A stretch of DNA of 64,000 nt, from the NCBI GenBank assembly GCA_037893225.1, contig JAZGUH010000207.1:1674001-1738000 (forward strand). Direction: 5' to 3'. The first letter of the stretch is position 1; each line of letters opens with the position of its first letter. This stretch comes from Hippasteria phrygiana. Lineage: Eukaryota; Echinodermata; Asteroidea; Valvatida; Goniasteridae. Both the position numbers and the translations under genes were made by a program. Below are positions 35,477 to 45,953 of the stretch, piece after piece. The notes beneath the pieces are model-generated. The model did not search any database. It was not told where the DNA came from and saw only the letters and a list, made by a program, of their open reading frames with translations.

Positions 35477-36300
35477 GTAAGCGATAAGGAGAGAGAATTT
35501 GTGAACATTCTATGGTGTTCGCTCAATGAAAAAACCTGCATAGCGTTGCAGTCGAAAACACAACGAACACCGAGTTCTTAACATTTTCCCAATTGGCAAC
35601 GATTAATTCTTCTCCCTCCCCTGCTATTGTGAAGCGCCTGAAACATGCATACACAAATTATCAACCAGGATGGTTGGGAGAAGGAGTGATAGATTTTTAC
35701 CTGAACCAGCTTTGCAAACTGTCACATAATGATCCCCACCAGAAAAGAAAGTTTGGGTCCGTGCAGTGCTTTGTGACCAAGAAGATATTGCATAATAAAA
35801 TAACTCCAGAAACGTATCGATCAGTGGCCAAACACTGCTTTGTAGGTATGCGTTTCTGCGAGGTGATGATATTTCCCCTATTAGAAAATATGCACTTCAC
35901 CCTGTACGCCATCGACACTAAAAGCAGCAGGATAGATTGTTTGGATTCCATGAGTGACAGGAAAGACACGAGGCAGAAGAGGTTAGCCCATGGTCATGCA
36001 TTCAGGGAGTTTTTTCAGAACGGTCTAATCAAGAGATACTGGAATAATACTCACGGTGTTCTTCAGTGTGAAAAAATGATTAACATAAGACAAGCACCCT
36101 GTCTGCAGCAAACAGATTCAGCAAGTTGTGGTGTTTATTGCTGCTTGTTTGCCGAGGAAATGTGTCTGGGAGAGAGAAAACTTCACATAGGCAATGATAG
36201 TGAAGAACTCCGAATGTATCTCACGATTCAGCTAATACAACGATCCAACATTGTTGACCCTCAGCTTCAACAATTATATTCAACTTATATGAATTTGTAA
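33413..36300 (+). CDS. Transposase C-terminus fused to USP and Ulp1 proteases (two exons)
   Basis: Two open segments (33413-35476 and 35635-36300) join through a predicted intron 35477-35634 with donor GTG|GTAAGC and a pyrimidine-rich acceptor ending GTGAAG, both phase 0. Numbering from 33413, residues 14-40 contain C-H clusters (HVHSCVSHFVKN) and residues 178-290 contain GRHGTS and RTQGIVEKSM, whose Glu is a candidate last DDE residue. A basic linker follows. Residues 380-670 form a C19 ubiquitin protease with Cys392, QQDA at 464-467, zinc pairs C496/C499 and C540/C543, His621 in SGHY and FDD at 639-641. The second exon is a C48 Ulp1 domain. No ATG occurs before residue 31, so upstream coding sequence is missing or lies in an unseen exon. 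Confidence 0.82.
35477..35634 (+). other. Predicted 158-nt intron joining USP and Ulp1 exons
   Basis: The donor GTAAGC, a branch-like GATTAAT and the tract TTCTTCTCCCTCCCCTGCT before GTGAAG are all present. Both reading frames are open beyond the splice sites, to 35580 and back to 35530, so they overlap by 51 bases in -1 relation. A -1 frameshift at the A6 run 35529-35534 is an alternative, but the run does not form a canonical slippery heptamer in the right phase. Confidence 0.65.
35635..36300 (+). CDS. Exon B: Ulp1/SENP-like (C48) cysteine protease domain
   Basis: The sequence WLGEGVIDFYLNQL matches the Ulp1 entry helix (WL-D--I--YL). The catalytic set is visible in order: His of ENMHFTLYAID, Asp of CLDS, Gln and Cys of LQQTDSASCGVYCC. 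C48 enzymes remove SUMO or related tags. The domain begins before any in-frame ATG, so it must be translated as part of the upstream polypeptide. The stop at 36298 overlaps an AATAAA. Confidence 0.87.
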   Translation, partial: RLKHAYTNYQPGWLGEGVIDFYLNQLCKLSHNDPHQKRKFGSVQCFVTKKILHNKITPETYRSVAKHCFVGMRFCEVMIFPLLENMHFTLYAIDTKSSRIDCLDSMSDRKDTRQKRLAHGHAFREFFQNGLIKRYWNNTHGVLQCEKMINIRQAPCLQQTDSASCGVYCCLFAEEMCLGERKLHIGNDSEELRMYLTIQLIQRSNIVDPQLQQLYSTYMNL

Positions 36301-36304
36301 TAAA
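36299..36304 (+). terminator. Poly(A) signal AATAAA overlapping the stop codon
   Basis: AATAAA starts at the second base of the TAA stop of the protease gene. Use would require cleavage about 15-25 bases downstream, giving a very short 3' untranslated region. Confidence 0.55.
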
Positions 36305-37978
36305 TAAGATGAACCCTAATGACAATTTGCGTCATTTTGGTATTTTACAATATTATCTAATCTCTGTTGGTGCAATGTATTGATTATGCTTGATCTTGCC
36401 TTTGACAAGTACAATCGCTTCATTTAAAACTTTATATCACATTGGAAAGGCTCTTATAATTTATATTCATATGCAATCGGGAAATCACCTTTTTAACGTA
36501 ACACTGAAATTTAGAAAGCTGCATGCTACACTGGGTAAAGTGAAACAATTTGCATCTGACTGGTCATACACCTATGACGTCACATTGTTTACGGAAGCTT
36601 GCCAAATATTGTCCTCGTGTAGCGTTCATTCTATTGCGTGGTTTGCTGTTGAGCTGTCAAGACGTCGTGCAGACAGCACCGCTTGTTATATTAATTTCAC
36701 TTTTGGAATTTGTTTTAATGCTTTCCTTTTAACCTTAATTGAATTTGTATAGATTTGTTTAAATAGCTTTTAGTAATACATTGTAGTTCAACTTATATTT
36801 TTCCAAATTCTTTGTGTGTTTTACGTGTCACTAACATTGGTAGCTTAGGGCCTATACATAAATGTTGATGATTTTTTAATTTACGATTTATTCTCTGCGC
36901 ATGAATTTAAGTATTTCTGTCACAGTCATATTTAAGCGCCTTCGTCATAACATTTTGCACTTTCTCAAATCATTTCAATTGTCTGACTTGCATTTAGTAT
37001 TAAGCAAGAACATTATTAGTTTTTCCGGTTTTGATCACACATTTTGTTTGTTAATTTCGAGTACGTGTAACAATTAATCTTTTTGAAATTTCAGATTTGA
37101 ACATTTTTTTATTCCTTTCTCATATTAACTTGCTGTTATTAAACTTTGATTGCGAAAGTTGTGATTTAAAGGTGATCATGGCCGATAAACGTAGCAAACC
37201 TAACCGTTCTTTGGAGGATGTTTTTCAGTTGTTTTCAGGGGGAGGCTGTCCTGTTGGAATGAGTCGTGACTAGCGGCGAACTGTTGGAAGATTTGCAAGC
37301 TGCTTCAGACTATATAGAAGGTATAATGCCAAAGATGTATACGTGTCCATATAACCATTCGAGTTTCTTTTAGGATTCATTGCAAGTTCAACTGATGAGT
37401 CATGAATTTGACGAAAGGGCAATTAGCAGCATTGAAAATGGAACTCTTCACAAACATTGGTTCTTTGGTTTACAAACATTGGCTCAATATTTTCAAGTAA
37501 AAATAAATCGCAATTCAAATTGTTTTTAACTTGACAATTGCCCTCAATTTGAAAAGGGCTAAGTAAGCTGCTGATTGGCCTCTTGAACACCGCATGATGT
37601 GTATAAAATTGAACAAACTTAAACATAATTCACCGGTGTCTGTCTTCATCAGGGTTCATGGGCGGCGATAACGAGGTGAGGGACGGAGGGACACGTCCCC
37701 CAATATTTTGGGAGGAGGGGTCGGCTATGGCAGTGTCCCCCCCTCCCCCCAATAATTTCGTGAATACGCAAAGATCGGCACACACTTTCAAATATTTCCC
37801 AGGATACAGAAGATGTACACCGAGTGGAAAATGCTTAACAATTATTCTTGGGTGTCTGCTTTTTTCCTCCGTCCCCCAACCTTGACGACAACTCGCCGCC
37901 GCTGTCGGGGTTCACAAAGCTGCATGCACATTCATTGTTGTGTGCAACCCGTTTATCAGTTATATTGGATGATTATTA
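36305..37978. other. Right half of the transposon core, mostly non-coding
   Basis: No domain was recognised. Open frames at 36390-36752 lack coding character. A short ATG frame at 37178 is listed separately. A GC-rich patch with GGGACACGTCCCCC-type symmetry lies at 37660-37760. Confidence 0.5.
37178..37273 (+). CDS. Short ATG frame MADKRSKPNRSLEDVFQLF, unassigned
   Basis: The frame has 31 codons with a charged, N-terminus-like composition. It ends at TAG, but the +1 frame continues with ELLEDLQAASDYIEG up to a donor-like GAAG|GTATAA at 37321. It may be a frameshifted first exon left from another protein of the element. It has no homologue that I recognise. Confidence 0.3.
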   Translation: MADKRSKPNRSLEDVFQLFSGGGCPVGMSRD

Positions 37979-38091
37979 GGCCGTGTCCGAAATGGGCGTC
38001 TAGAGCTACAGCTACGGCTACGTCACGCGTAGTTGTAATGGACGAACACCTATAGACAATATAGCCATAGACAAGCGATTCGGACGCAGCT
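37979..38091. mobile_element. Harbinger-type MITE, copy 1
   Basis: GGCCGTGTCCGAA at one end and TTCGGACGCAGC at the other, with a TTA duplication on both sides (37976-37978, 38092-38094). A 3-bp TWA duplication fits PIF/Harbinger. It is inserted in the core of the large element and is a reverse-orientation relative of 59827-59935. Confidence 0.7.
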
Positions 38092-38271
38092 TTAAGATAT
38101 ATTAATTGTACACTTTTAGGGTTTACATATTAATTTCAAAATAAAAATAATCGGTTCAAAAATTATCTTGCATGTTGGAGCGTCATAGTCAGGGAGGTAC
38201 TACATACTTTACATTGTATTGAACAGATTACCTAAATATACATGTGTATAAATATACATGTGTATACATTT

Positions 38272-41200
38272 TCTCTCAAAGACGGTATTCCACCCGAACT
38301 CCAAATACCGCATTTCCAAATTTTCTTAAAAATGGTCCGTCTTTAAGCGGCCAATTGGAGCAGAAGCCATTCTTGGAATAGGCCCTTGCTGAAATCAAGT
38401 GTGCCCAGGAAGGTGGGAATTATGAATATGAAAGAAAAATGTGAATTTTCCAAAACATGTGCGGTACACTTTCTCTCAAAGACGGCATTCCACCCGAAAC
38501 TCTTAATAACGCATTTTCAAATATTCTGGGAAAATGGTCCGTCTTTAAGCGGCTAATTGGAGCAGAAGCCATTCTTGGAATAGGCCCTTGCTGAAATTAA
38601 GTGTGCCCAGGAAGGTGAGAATTATGAATATGAAAGAAAAATATGAATTTTCCAAAACGTGTGCGGTACACTTTCTTTCAAAGACGGCATTTCACCCGAA
38701 CTCCAAATACCGCATTTTCAAATATTCTGGAAAATGGTCCGTCTTTAAGCGGCCAATTGGAGCAGAAGCCATTCTTGGAATAGGCCTTGCTGAAATTAAG
38801 TGTGCCCAGGAAGGTGGGAATTATGAATATGAAAGAAAAATGTGAATTTTCCAAAACATGTGCGGTACACTTTCTTTCAAAGACGGCATTTCACCCGAAC
38901 TCCAAATACCGCATTTTCAAATATTCTGGAAAATGGTCCGTCTTTAAGCGGCTAATTGGAGCAGAAGCCATTCTTGGAATAGGCCCTTGCTGAAATTAAG
39001 TGTGCCCAGGAAGGTGAGAATTATGAATATGAAAGAAAAATATGAATTTTCCAAAACGTGTGCGGTACACTTTCTTTCAAAGACGGCATTTCACCCGAAC
39101 TCCAAATACCGCATTTTCAAATATTCTTAAAAATGGTCCGTCTTTAAGCGGCCAATTGAAGCAGAAGCCATTCTTGGAATAGGCCCTTGCTGAAATTAAG
39201 TGTGCCCAGGAAGGTGGGAATTATGAATATGAAAGAAAAATATGAATTTTCCAAAACATGTGCGGTACACTTTTTCTCAAAGACGGCATTCCACCCGAAA
39301 CTCTTAATAACGCATTTTCAAATGTTCTGAAAAATGGTCCGCCTTTAAGCGGCTATTTGGAGCAGAAGCCGTTCTTGGAATAGGCCCTTGCTGAAATTAA
39401 GTGTGCCCAGGAAGGTGGGAATTATGAATATGAAAGAAAAATATGAATATTCCAAAACATGTGCGGTACACTTTCTCTCAAAGACGGTATTCCAAATACC
39501 GCATTTCCAAATTCTCTTAAAAATTTTCCGTCTTTAAGCGGCCAATTGGAGCAGAAGCCATTCTTGGAATAGGCCCTTGCTGAAATTAAGTTTGCCCAGG
39601 AAGGTGGAAATTATGAATATGAAAGAAAAATATGAATTTTCCAAAACGTGTGCGGTACACTTTCTTTCAAAGACGGCATTTCACCCGAACTCCAAATACC
39701 GCATTTTCAAATATTCTGGAAAATGGTCCGTCTTTAAGCGGCCAATTGGAGCAGAAGCCATTCTTGGAATAGGCCCTTGCTGAAATTAAGTGTGCCCAGG
39801 AAGGTGGGAATTATGAATATGAAAGAAAAATATGAATATTCCAAAACATGTGCGGTACGGTATTCCAAATACCGCATTTCCAAATGTTCTTAAAAATGGT
39901 CCGTCTTTAAGCGGCTAATTGGAGCAGAAGCCATTCTTGGAATAGGCCCTTGCTGAAATTAAGTGTGCCCAGGAAGGTGGGAATTATGAATATGAAAGAA
40001 AAATGTGAATTTTCCAAAACATGTGCGGTACACTTTCTCTCAAAGACGGCATTCCACCCGAAACTCTTAATAACGCATTTTCAAATGTTCTTAAAAATGG
40101 TCCGTCTTTAAGCGGCTAATTGGAGCAGAAGCCATTCTTGGAATAGGCCCTTGCTGAAATTAAGTTTGCCCAGGAAGGTGAGAATTATGAATATGAAAGA
40201 AAAAAATGAATTTTCCAAAACGTGTGCGGTACACTTTCTTTCAAAGACGGCATTCCACCCGAACTACAATACCGCATTTTCAAATATTCTGGAAAATGGT
40301 CCGTCTTTTAAGCGGCCAATTGAAGCAGAAGCCATTCTTGGAATAGGCCCTTGCTGAAATTAAGTGTGCCCAGGAAGGTGGGAATTATGAATATGAAAGA
40401 AAAATATGAATATTCCAAAACATGTGCGGTACACTTTCTCTCAAAGACGGTATTCCAAATACCGCATTTCCAAATTTTCTTAAAAATGGTCTGTCTTTAA
40501 GCGGCTAATTGGAGCAGAAGCCATTCTTGGAATAGGCCCTTGCTGAAATTAAGTTTGCCCAGGAAGGTGGGAATTATGAATATGAAAGAAAAATATGAAT
40601 ATTCCAAAACATGTGCGGTACACTTTCTCTCAAAGACGGCATTCCACCCGAAACTCTTAATAACGCATTTTCAAATGTTCTGAAAAATGGTCCGCCTTTA
40701 AGCGGCTAATTGGAGCAGAAGCCATTCTTGGAATAGGCCCTTGCTGAAATTAAGTGTGCCCAGGAAGGTGGGAATTATGAATATGAAAGAAAAATATTAA
40801 TTTTCCAAAACATGTGCGGTACACTTTCTCTCAAAGACGGCATTCCACCCGAACTACAATACCGCATTTCCAAATTTTCTTAAAAATGGTCCGTCTTTAA
40901 GCGGCTAATTGGAGCAGAAGCCATTCTTGAAATAGGCCCTTGCTGAAATTAAGTGTGCCCAGGAAGGTGGGAATTATGAATATGAAAGAAAAATGTGAAT
41001 TTTCCAAAACATGTGCGGTACACTTTCTTTCAAAGACGGCATTTCACCCGAACTCCAAATACCGCATTTTCAAATATTCTGGGAAAATGGTCCGTCTTTA
41101 AGCGGCTAATTGGAGCAGAAGCCATTCTTGGAATAGGCCCTTGCTGAAATTAAGTGTGCCCAGGAAGGTGAGAATTATGAATATGAAAGAAAAATATGAA

Positions 41201-42414
41201 TTTTCCAAAACGTGTGCGGTACACTTTCTTTCAAAGACGGCATTTCACCCGAACTCCAAATACCGCATTTTCAAATATTCTGGAAAATGGTCCGTCTTTA
41301 AGCGGCCAATTGGAGCAGAAGCCATTCTTGGAATAGGCCCTTGCTGAAATTAAGTGTGCCCAGGAAGGTGGGAATTATGAATATGAAAGAAAAATGTGAA
41401 TTTTCCAAAACATGTGCGGTACACTTTCTCTCAAAGACGGCATTCCACCCGAAACTCTTAATAACGCATTTTCAAATGTTCTTAAAAATGGTCCGTCTTT
41501 AAGCGGCTAATTGGAGCAGAAGCCATTCTTGGAATAGGCCCTTGCTGAAATTAAGTGTGCCCAGGAAGGTGAGAATTAGGAATATGAAAGAAAAATATGA
41601 ATTTTCCAAAACGTGTGCGGTACACTTTCTTTCAAAGACGGCATTCCACCCGAACTACAATACCGCATTTTCAAATATTCTGGAAAATGGTCCGTCTTTT
41701 AAGCGGCCAATTGAAGCAGAAGCCATTCTTGGAATAGGCCCTTGCTGAAATTAAGTGTGCCCAGGAAGGTGGGAATTATGAATATGAAAGAAAAATATGA
41801 ATATTCCAAAACATGTGCGGTACACTTTCTCTCAAAGACGGTATTCCAAATACCGCATTTTCAAATTTTCTTTAAAATGGTCCGTCTTTAAGCGGCTAAT
41901 TGGAGCAGAAGCCATTCTTGGAATAGGCCCTTGCTGAAATTAAGTGTGCCCAGGAAGGTGGGAATTATGAATATGAAAGAAAAATATGAATATTCCAAAA
42001 CATGTGCGGTACACTTTCTCTCAAAGACGGCATTCCACCCGAAACTCTTAATAACGCATTTTCAAATGTTCTGAAAAATGGTCCGCCTTTAAGCGGCTAA
42101 TTGGAGCAGAAGCCATTCTTGGAATAGGCCCTTGCTGAAATTAAGTGTGCCCAGGAAGGTGGGAATTATGAATATGAAAGAAAAATATGAATTTTCCAAA
42201 ACATGTGCGGTACACTTTCTCTCAAAGACGGCATTCCACCCGAACTACAATACCGCATTTCGAAATTTTCTTAAAAATGGTCCGTCTTTAAGCGGCTAAT
42301 TGGAGCAGAAGCCATTCTTGGAATAGGCCCTTGCTGAAATTAAGTGTGCCCAGGAAGGTGGGAATTATGAATATGAAAGAAAAATGTGAATTTTCCAAAA
42401 CATGTGCGGTACAC
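38272..42414 (+). repeat. Right array, about 21 inverted copies of the ~200-bp unit
   Basis: The marker GTGCGGTACAC recurs from 38459 to 42403. The orientation is opposite to the left array. One unit (marker at 39850) has lost part of its sequence (GTGCGGTACGG), and two T for G changes (AAGTTTGCC) mark local sub-families. The unit order does not mirror the left array, so the arms have evolved separately. Confidence 0.93.
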
Positions 42415-42800
42415 TTTCTTTTAAACAGAAGCTATTGTGCTGAGCCGAAAGGAATTGATGTAGAGAAGCTTTTGAAATGGGCCCTCGCGAATTGACAAAT
42501 TATTTCATAAAAAATACACATAAAATAGCGTTCAGTATAATATGTACAGCTTTGCCTATACCTATTCTGAAAATTCAAGCAAAATTGGTTTGTAATTTCT
42601 TGATATTTTTCGAAAATTCGTTGCCTGAATCCAGTGATTTCATAAAAAAAAAAACTCCTTTTGTCGGATGGATTCTAGTTTTCTATATGCGGCTGCTCTG
42701 ATCGGGCGAATCGCGGGCCCTATTGCGAATCGCGGGCTGAATCGCGGGCTGAATCGCAGGCTGAATCGCGTGCTGAATCTCGGGCTAGCTTCCGCCAGGT
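42415..42800. repeat. Right unique terminal inverted repeat
   Basis: It is the complement of 28472-28858 with only a few differences (for example A-run length near 42648). Near-identity of the two ends indicates recent gene conversion or recent insertion. Confidence 0.88.
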
Positions 42801-42808
42801 CTATTCTC
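42801..42808. repeat. Target-site duplication, right copy
   Basis: CTATTCTC, identical to 28464-28471. Confidence 0.88.
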
Positions 42809-43053
42809 TACACAACAAAAATTGGTAATAATAATGTTCGTTGGTTTGATCCGTTTCTTACTTACGTGTAGTGCGACCGCTATCCGTGTAAACAATGTCT
42901 GAATTTAGGATAAGTCTAGTGAGGAAAACAACTTTATAAACAAGCCAAAAACTGATGGATAGGTCACGGGACCTGGCTGATCTCTGCATGCAGCATGCAT
43001 ACTCAGCCTGTGCGAACCAACCTGCCAATGCCAGCCACACTATACGGCGAACG

Positions 43054-43193
43054 TAGTCTTGGTTCAAGACGACAGTGATCGATAATGGATCGTGCATCGG
43101 GTAAATTCACAGACATAAATATGTCTGTGGGTAAATTCGTTCCATGCAGTGCGCCCTCTAACGGTACGATTAGACCAACTCATGCGCTCGCAC
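43054..43193. repeat. TAGTCTTGGTTCAAGACGAC terminal sequence, copy 1
   Basis: It shares about 130 bp, including ACAGTGATCGATAATGGATC and a stretch reading GCAGTGCGCCCTCTAACGG, with 45841-45953 (same orientation) and 63093-63190 (opposite orientation). The first 16 bases resemble the TAGTCTTGGTTCC elements. A small insertion, ATTCACAGACATAAATATGT and onward, is unique to this copy. Confidence 0.7.
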
Positions 43194-43195
43194 AT

Positions 43196-43410
43196 TGATC
43201 TCCATTATAAACTCCTCAAAAATAGTTCGGAAACTCAAGTTTGACAGACGATTTCTCTCGTGTTTCTAACTCCTTTTCCTTGAATTTTGTATCATTGGAA
43301 AGCCCTGTTATTCTTCTTTACAATGATGTGTCATTTGTTATGATTAAGCAATTGGGGGATGTGCAGCACAGCTGAATATGGGGGTGGATGTAAAGTGAAA
43401 TGTTACGAAA
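43196..43410. repeat. Left arm of 200-bp inverted repeat with 46367-46560
   Basis: GGGGGATGTGCAGCACAGCTGA near its right end is complementary to TCAGCTGTGCTGCACATCCC at 46407. Similarity runs for about 200 bp. It may be the inner part of the element that begins at 43054. Confidence 0.65.
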
Positions 43411-43566
43411 TGCATTGCTATTGTCATACAGTGCATTCCCTTTTTGCTTGGAGGATGGGAATGTGCAACTTAAAGGGGCTGTGTCGTCACGATCATAGCA
43501 GGCTTGCGGCTGTACACTGAATCCCGAACTGATGAACGCAGATGAACCCAGTAACTGCAAATAATA

Positions 43567-43657
43567 CCCCACGACCGCGCGCTGACCTACAGGGTGCGCG
43601 CGCGCTGACCTATATACAGGGCTCGCGCGCGCTGACCCACAGGGCGCGCGCGCCAGA
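43567..43657. repeat. Three GC-rich tandem units
   Basis: CGCGCGCTGACC followed by YAYAGGG repeats three times at a spacing of roughly 32-37 bp. Possibly Z-DNA prone. Confidence 0.7.
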
Positions 43658-43659
43658 TC

Positions 43660-44970
43660 AGATCATGCAATGACTGCTGCATGCATGATCCTGTAGTTAT
43701 AATACATACTGCATGTACAAGTATTTTGTATGTGTTTGTGCCACCAAAAATTATACCCAGCACGATATGGGGCAGAGGGGAACCCCCTTTTTGTCCCTAT
43801 ACCCTATACACTCTCCAGACTATTGTTACCTAACACATCCCCCCTAGACTTCTGAAAAGAATTCCTGAGATTCCGGGAACACAATGACCAACACAAAAGA
43901 GGGGGGGGGGGGGTTCCCTCTGCCCCATATTGTGCATCATATGCCGAAAAATATACGATAGGCTACAGTCGAACATAGTCCGTGACACCCCACCCGCCGG
44001 CCAAACGCCAAAATGTACCATGACAGAACCAAACGAAAATAAGTAAATAAGTAAATCTGTATTTATAATTGTAAAATAAATAATGCACCAGCCCCTTCCT
44101 ACACAAAAATAAAGTTGTAGGCCTATGTATCGAAATATATTTCGACTAAAATCTGCTGTGCGTGCAATGATGAGCAAATCAAAGTAAAACAGCTATACTG
44201 ATGGCGATATTGAGTCCACGACCTTGTGTTACATTTGACGGCAGGACTTTATAGAAAGTTACACCATAAGAGTTATTTCAACACTATCAAATAATAAACA
44301 CAATAATAACAGTTATTACCAATATATAATATACGCCAATGAAATGAGATTTCACCAGTGGCGAGTAAATCCGTGTCGAAAAGTGGGGATGATTATTGAA
44401 TTTGTCAACGAAGTACCGGCATCTTGAACCTTTTCTCAACGGGGGATACCCCCGCCCCAAACACCGCTTGAAATTTGAAACATTACTTTGTGTACAATTT
44501 CCCCTTTTTAAATTTACGAAAGAAAAATGAATTACAAATCGGCGGGCCCCTGAACTCATTCCCCGTGTTTACGCCACTGGCGCACAGATCCCCACATCAC
44601 TATGATAAAGATGACTACCGAAGAAACAAAGAAATAAACACCCCGACAAATATTCAAACAACCCCAATTTTCACCTGTTTTGCACGAATTATTCGCTTAT
44701 TACTTTTTATGACATGAACAATTCACATACCGAGTACATGGATCGGATGTACTGTACATGTAATGTATGTACTGTACATGTTGACTATACATTACATATA
44801 GACTTGATGTGCGGAAATATTGTTTCACACAGTGAGTTGTCGACAAGTGCCATTGGAATAGCGACCAAGTGAAGTTGTTTCAGCTCCATCTATCAACTGT
44901 TTAAAAAAAGATGTACTTCTAAGTTCTAGATTATAATTTTGTTTTCGCTGCTAAAGAACTGTCTGCAGCC
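43660..44970. other. No gene recognised
   Basis: Contains a G run at 43901-43914 and AT-rich sequence. Two related phrases reading CCCCTTT and CCCCATAT around 43760-43930 suggest a decayed MITE with ends near 43755 and 43935. Open frames are short and lack recognisable motifs. Confidence 0.4.
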
Positions 44971-44971
44971 A

Positions 44972-45367
44972 CTACCCCTCTTTTAGTAGCATGATAATTT
45001 TGTTATTGAAGTGACGGGTCAAAATAAACCTGAAGCTTTTTATCGACCTAAGTTTACAAGCAAGATACGAACAAGATACATCCAAATGAATGTACACATA
45101 ATACATAGACCCTTTTACGGATACCCCGCCTGTGGGATTTTGTGTACAAAATTTAGCGCGAACTGTCCCACAGCGACAAGACACGTTACAGTTTTGCTGT
45201 GCACATTTACATGGACAAGCACCCCGTGTGTGTGCCGAGTCGTCCTCTCTGGCAAGAGTTTCGGCATGTACATGTCCGGGTTCTCCAGCGTAAGGTTTTA
45301 CTTCTATACCGCCAACCTCCAATTCTATGCAACTTTCAGACAAATATTCCATGGCACTTGTGTACAT
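44972..45367 (-). CDS. Cys-rich open frame, unassigned
   Basis: A minus-strand frame with GACPCKCAQQNCNVSCRCG, then KFC, preceded by an acidic/hydrophobic stretch (CIELEVGGIEVKPYAGEPGH). Closely spaced CxC and CxxxC pairs resemble Cys-rich zinc segments in several transposon-encoded proteins. I cannot assign a family. The last part (from about YVYIHLDV) looks non-coding, so an exon end near 45110 is possible. Confidence 0.35.
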   Translation of the reverse strand: MYTSAMEYLSESCIELEVGGIEVKPYAGEPGHVHAETLAREDDSAHTRGACPCKCAQQNCNVSCRCGTVRAKFCTQNPTGGVSVKGSMYYVYIHLDVSCSYLACKLRSIKSFRFILTRHFNNKIIMLLKEG

Positions 45368-45678
45368 GTGAATAAAATGTTATGAAATAAACAGATGAAA
45401 TTTGAACGTTTTGTCTAATAATCTTACTCTTAGAGAACTGAGTGCCACGATGTGTGCTACTTGTTTATAAGTATGTGTGTACACGTATGTGTATTTCAGT
45501 ACGCAGACGCTGGACATGCGTGCGTGTTCCAGGGGTGTAGTTTCCAAAAGCCAATTCTCAGAACAGCCATAACAAACGGATGGAGGTTAAAAATAGCACA
45601 TAACCGAAATGAAGCGCAAGGGGGCGCACTCCAATATTTGATTCGTTAACGCGAGATGGCGCGACGACAGCCTCTTTA

Positions 45679-45703
45679 ACCATGGAGGTATTACCTCCAT
45701 GGT
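45679..45703. repeat. Perfect short palindrome ACCATGGAGGTA-T-TACCTCCATGGT
   Basis: 12-bp perfect arms with one central base, directly before the Tc1-like fragment. It may be the tip of a MITE. Confidence 0.75.
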
Positions 45704-45712
45704 GCAACAGAT

Positions 45713-45838
45713 CTGCAACAGATCATGATTGATGAACGGGACGCCATCCCACAGCAACGTGTGACCAGGCTCGTGAACAGTATAAGGAGGAGGTGCCAGG
45801 CTGTTGTGGCTGCATTCGGATCGTCCACCCGCTACTGA
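45713..45838 (+). pseudogene. Tc1/mariner transposase C-terminal fragment
   Basis: 42 codons read LQQIMIDERDAIPQQRVTRL, then SIRRRCQAV and end STRY before TGA. This is the usual tail of Tc1-type transposases (W--IP at the start, RRCQAVI--GG-TRY at the end). Everything upstream, including the DDE residues, is gone. The stop codon is followed at once by the 45841 terminal repeat. Confidence 0.75.
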
Positions 45839-45840
45839 TG

Positions 45841-45953
45841 TAGTCTTGGTTCAAGACGACAGTGATCGATAATGGATCGTGCAGCGTCGCGTTTATTCCT
45901 TCCGTGCAGTGCGCCCTCTGACGGTACGATTAGACCAACTCACGGGCTCGCAC
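45841..45953. repeat. TAGTCTTGGTTCAAGACGAC terminal sequence, copy 2
   Basis: Same orientation as 43054-43193. Lacks the insertion seen there and reads GCAGCGTCGCGTTTATTCC after GGATCGT, closer to the copy at 63093. Confidence 0.7.

Larger units (their letters stand above)
28472..42800. mobile_element. 14.3-kb fold-back transposon with tandem-repeat arms and protease cargo
   Basis: The element starts ACCTGGCGGAAGCTAGCCCG and ends with its complement CGGGCTAGCTTCCGCCAGGT, inside an 8-bp duplication. From outside inward each arm has about 390 bp of unique inverted sequence, then a tandem array of a roughly 200-bp unit (about 23 units left, 21 right, opposite orientation). A 4.9-kb core (33377-38271) follows, holding one plus-strand gene. 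The architecture recalls Drosophila FB/NOF and sea-urchin TU fold-back elements. The duplication length, the Cys-His-rich segment C-terminal to where a second Asp would be, and the Ulp1 domain recall Mutator-like elements that carry Ulp1 (Kaonashi type). The superfamily remains inference. Confidence 0.9.

Noticed and set aside
35525..35540. Programmed -1 ribosomal frameshift at A6 run
   Set aside because: The run does not form an X-XXY-YYZ heptamer in the zero frame, while a canonical phase-0 intron explains the join.
28859..42414. Family of 68-135 codon proteins in the large arrays
   Set aside because: The frames are periodic copies of one ~200-bp unit, begin with TTG, lack codon character, and are broken or restored by small indels between units.
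28859..42414. CRISPR array
   Set aside because: The spacing is direct tandem repetition of a ~200-bp unit with no variable spacers, and the context is eukaryotic.
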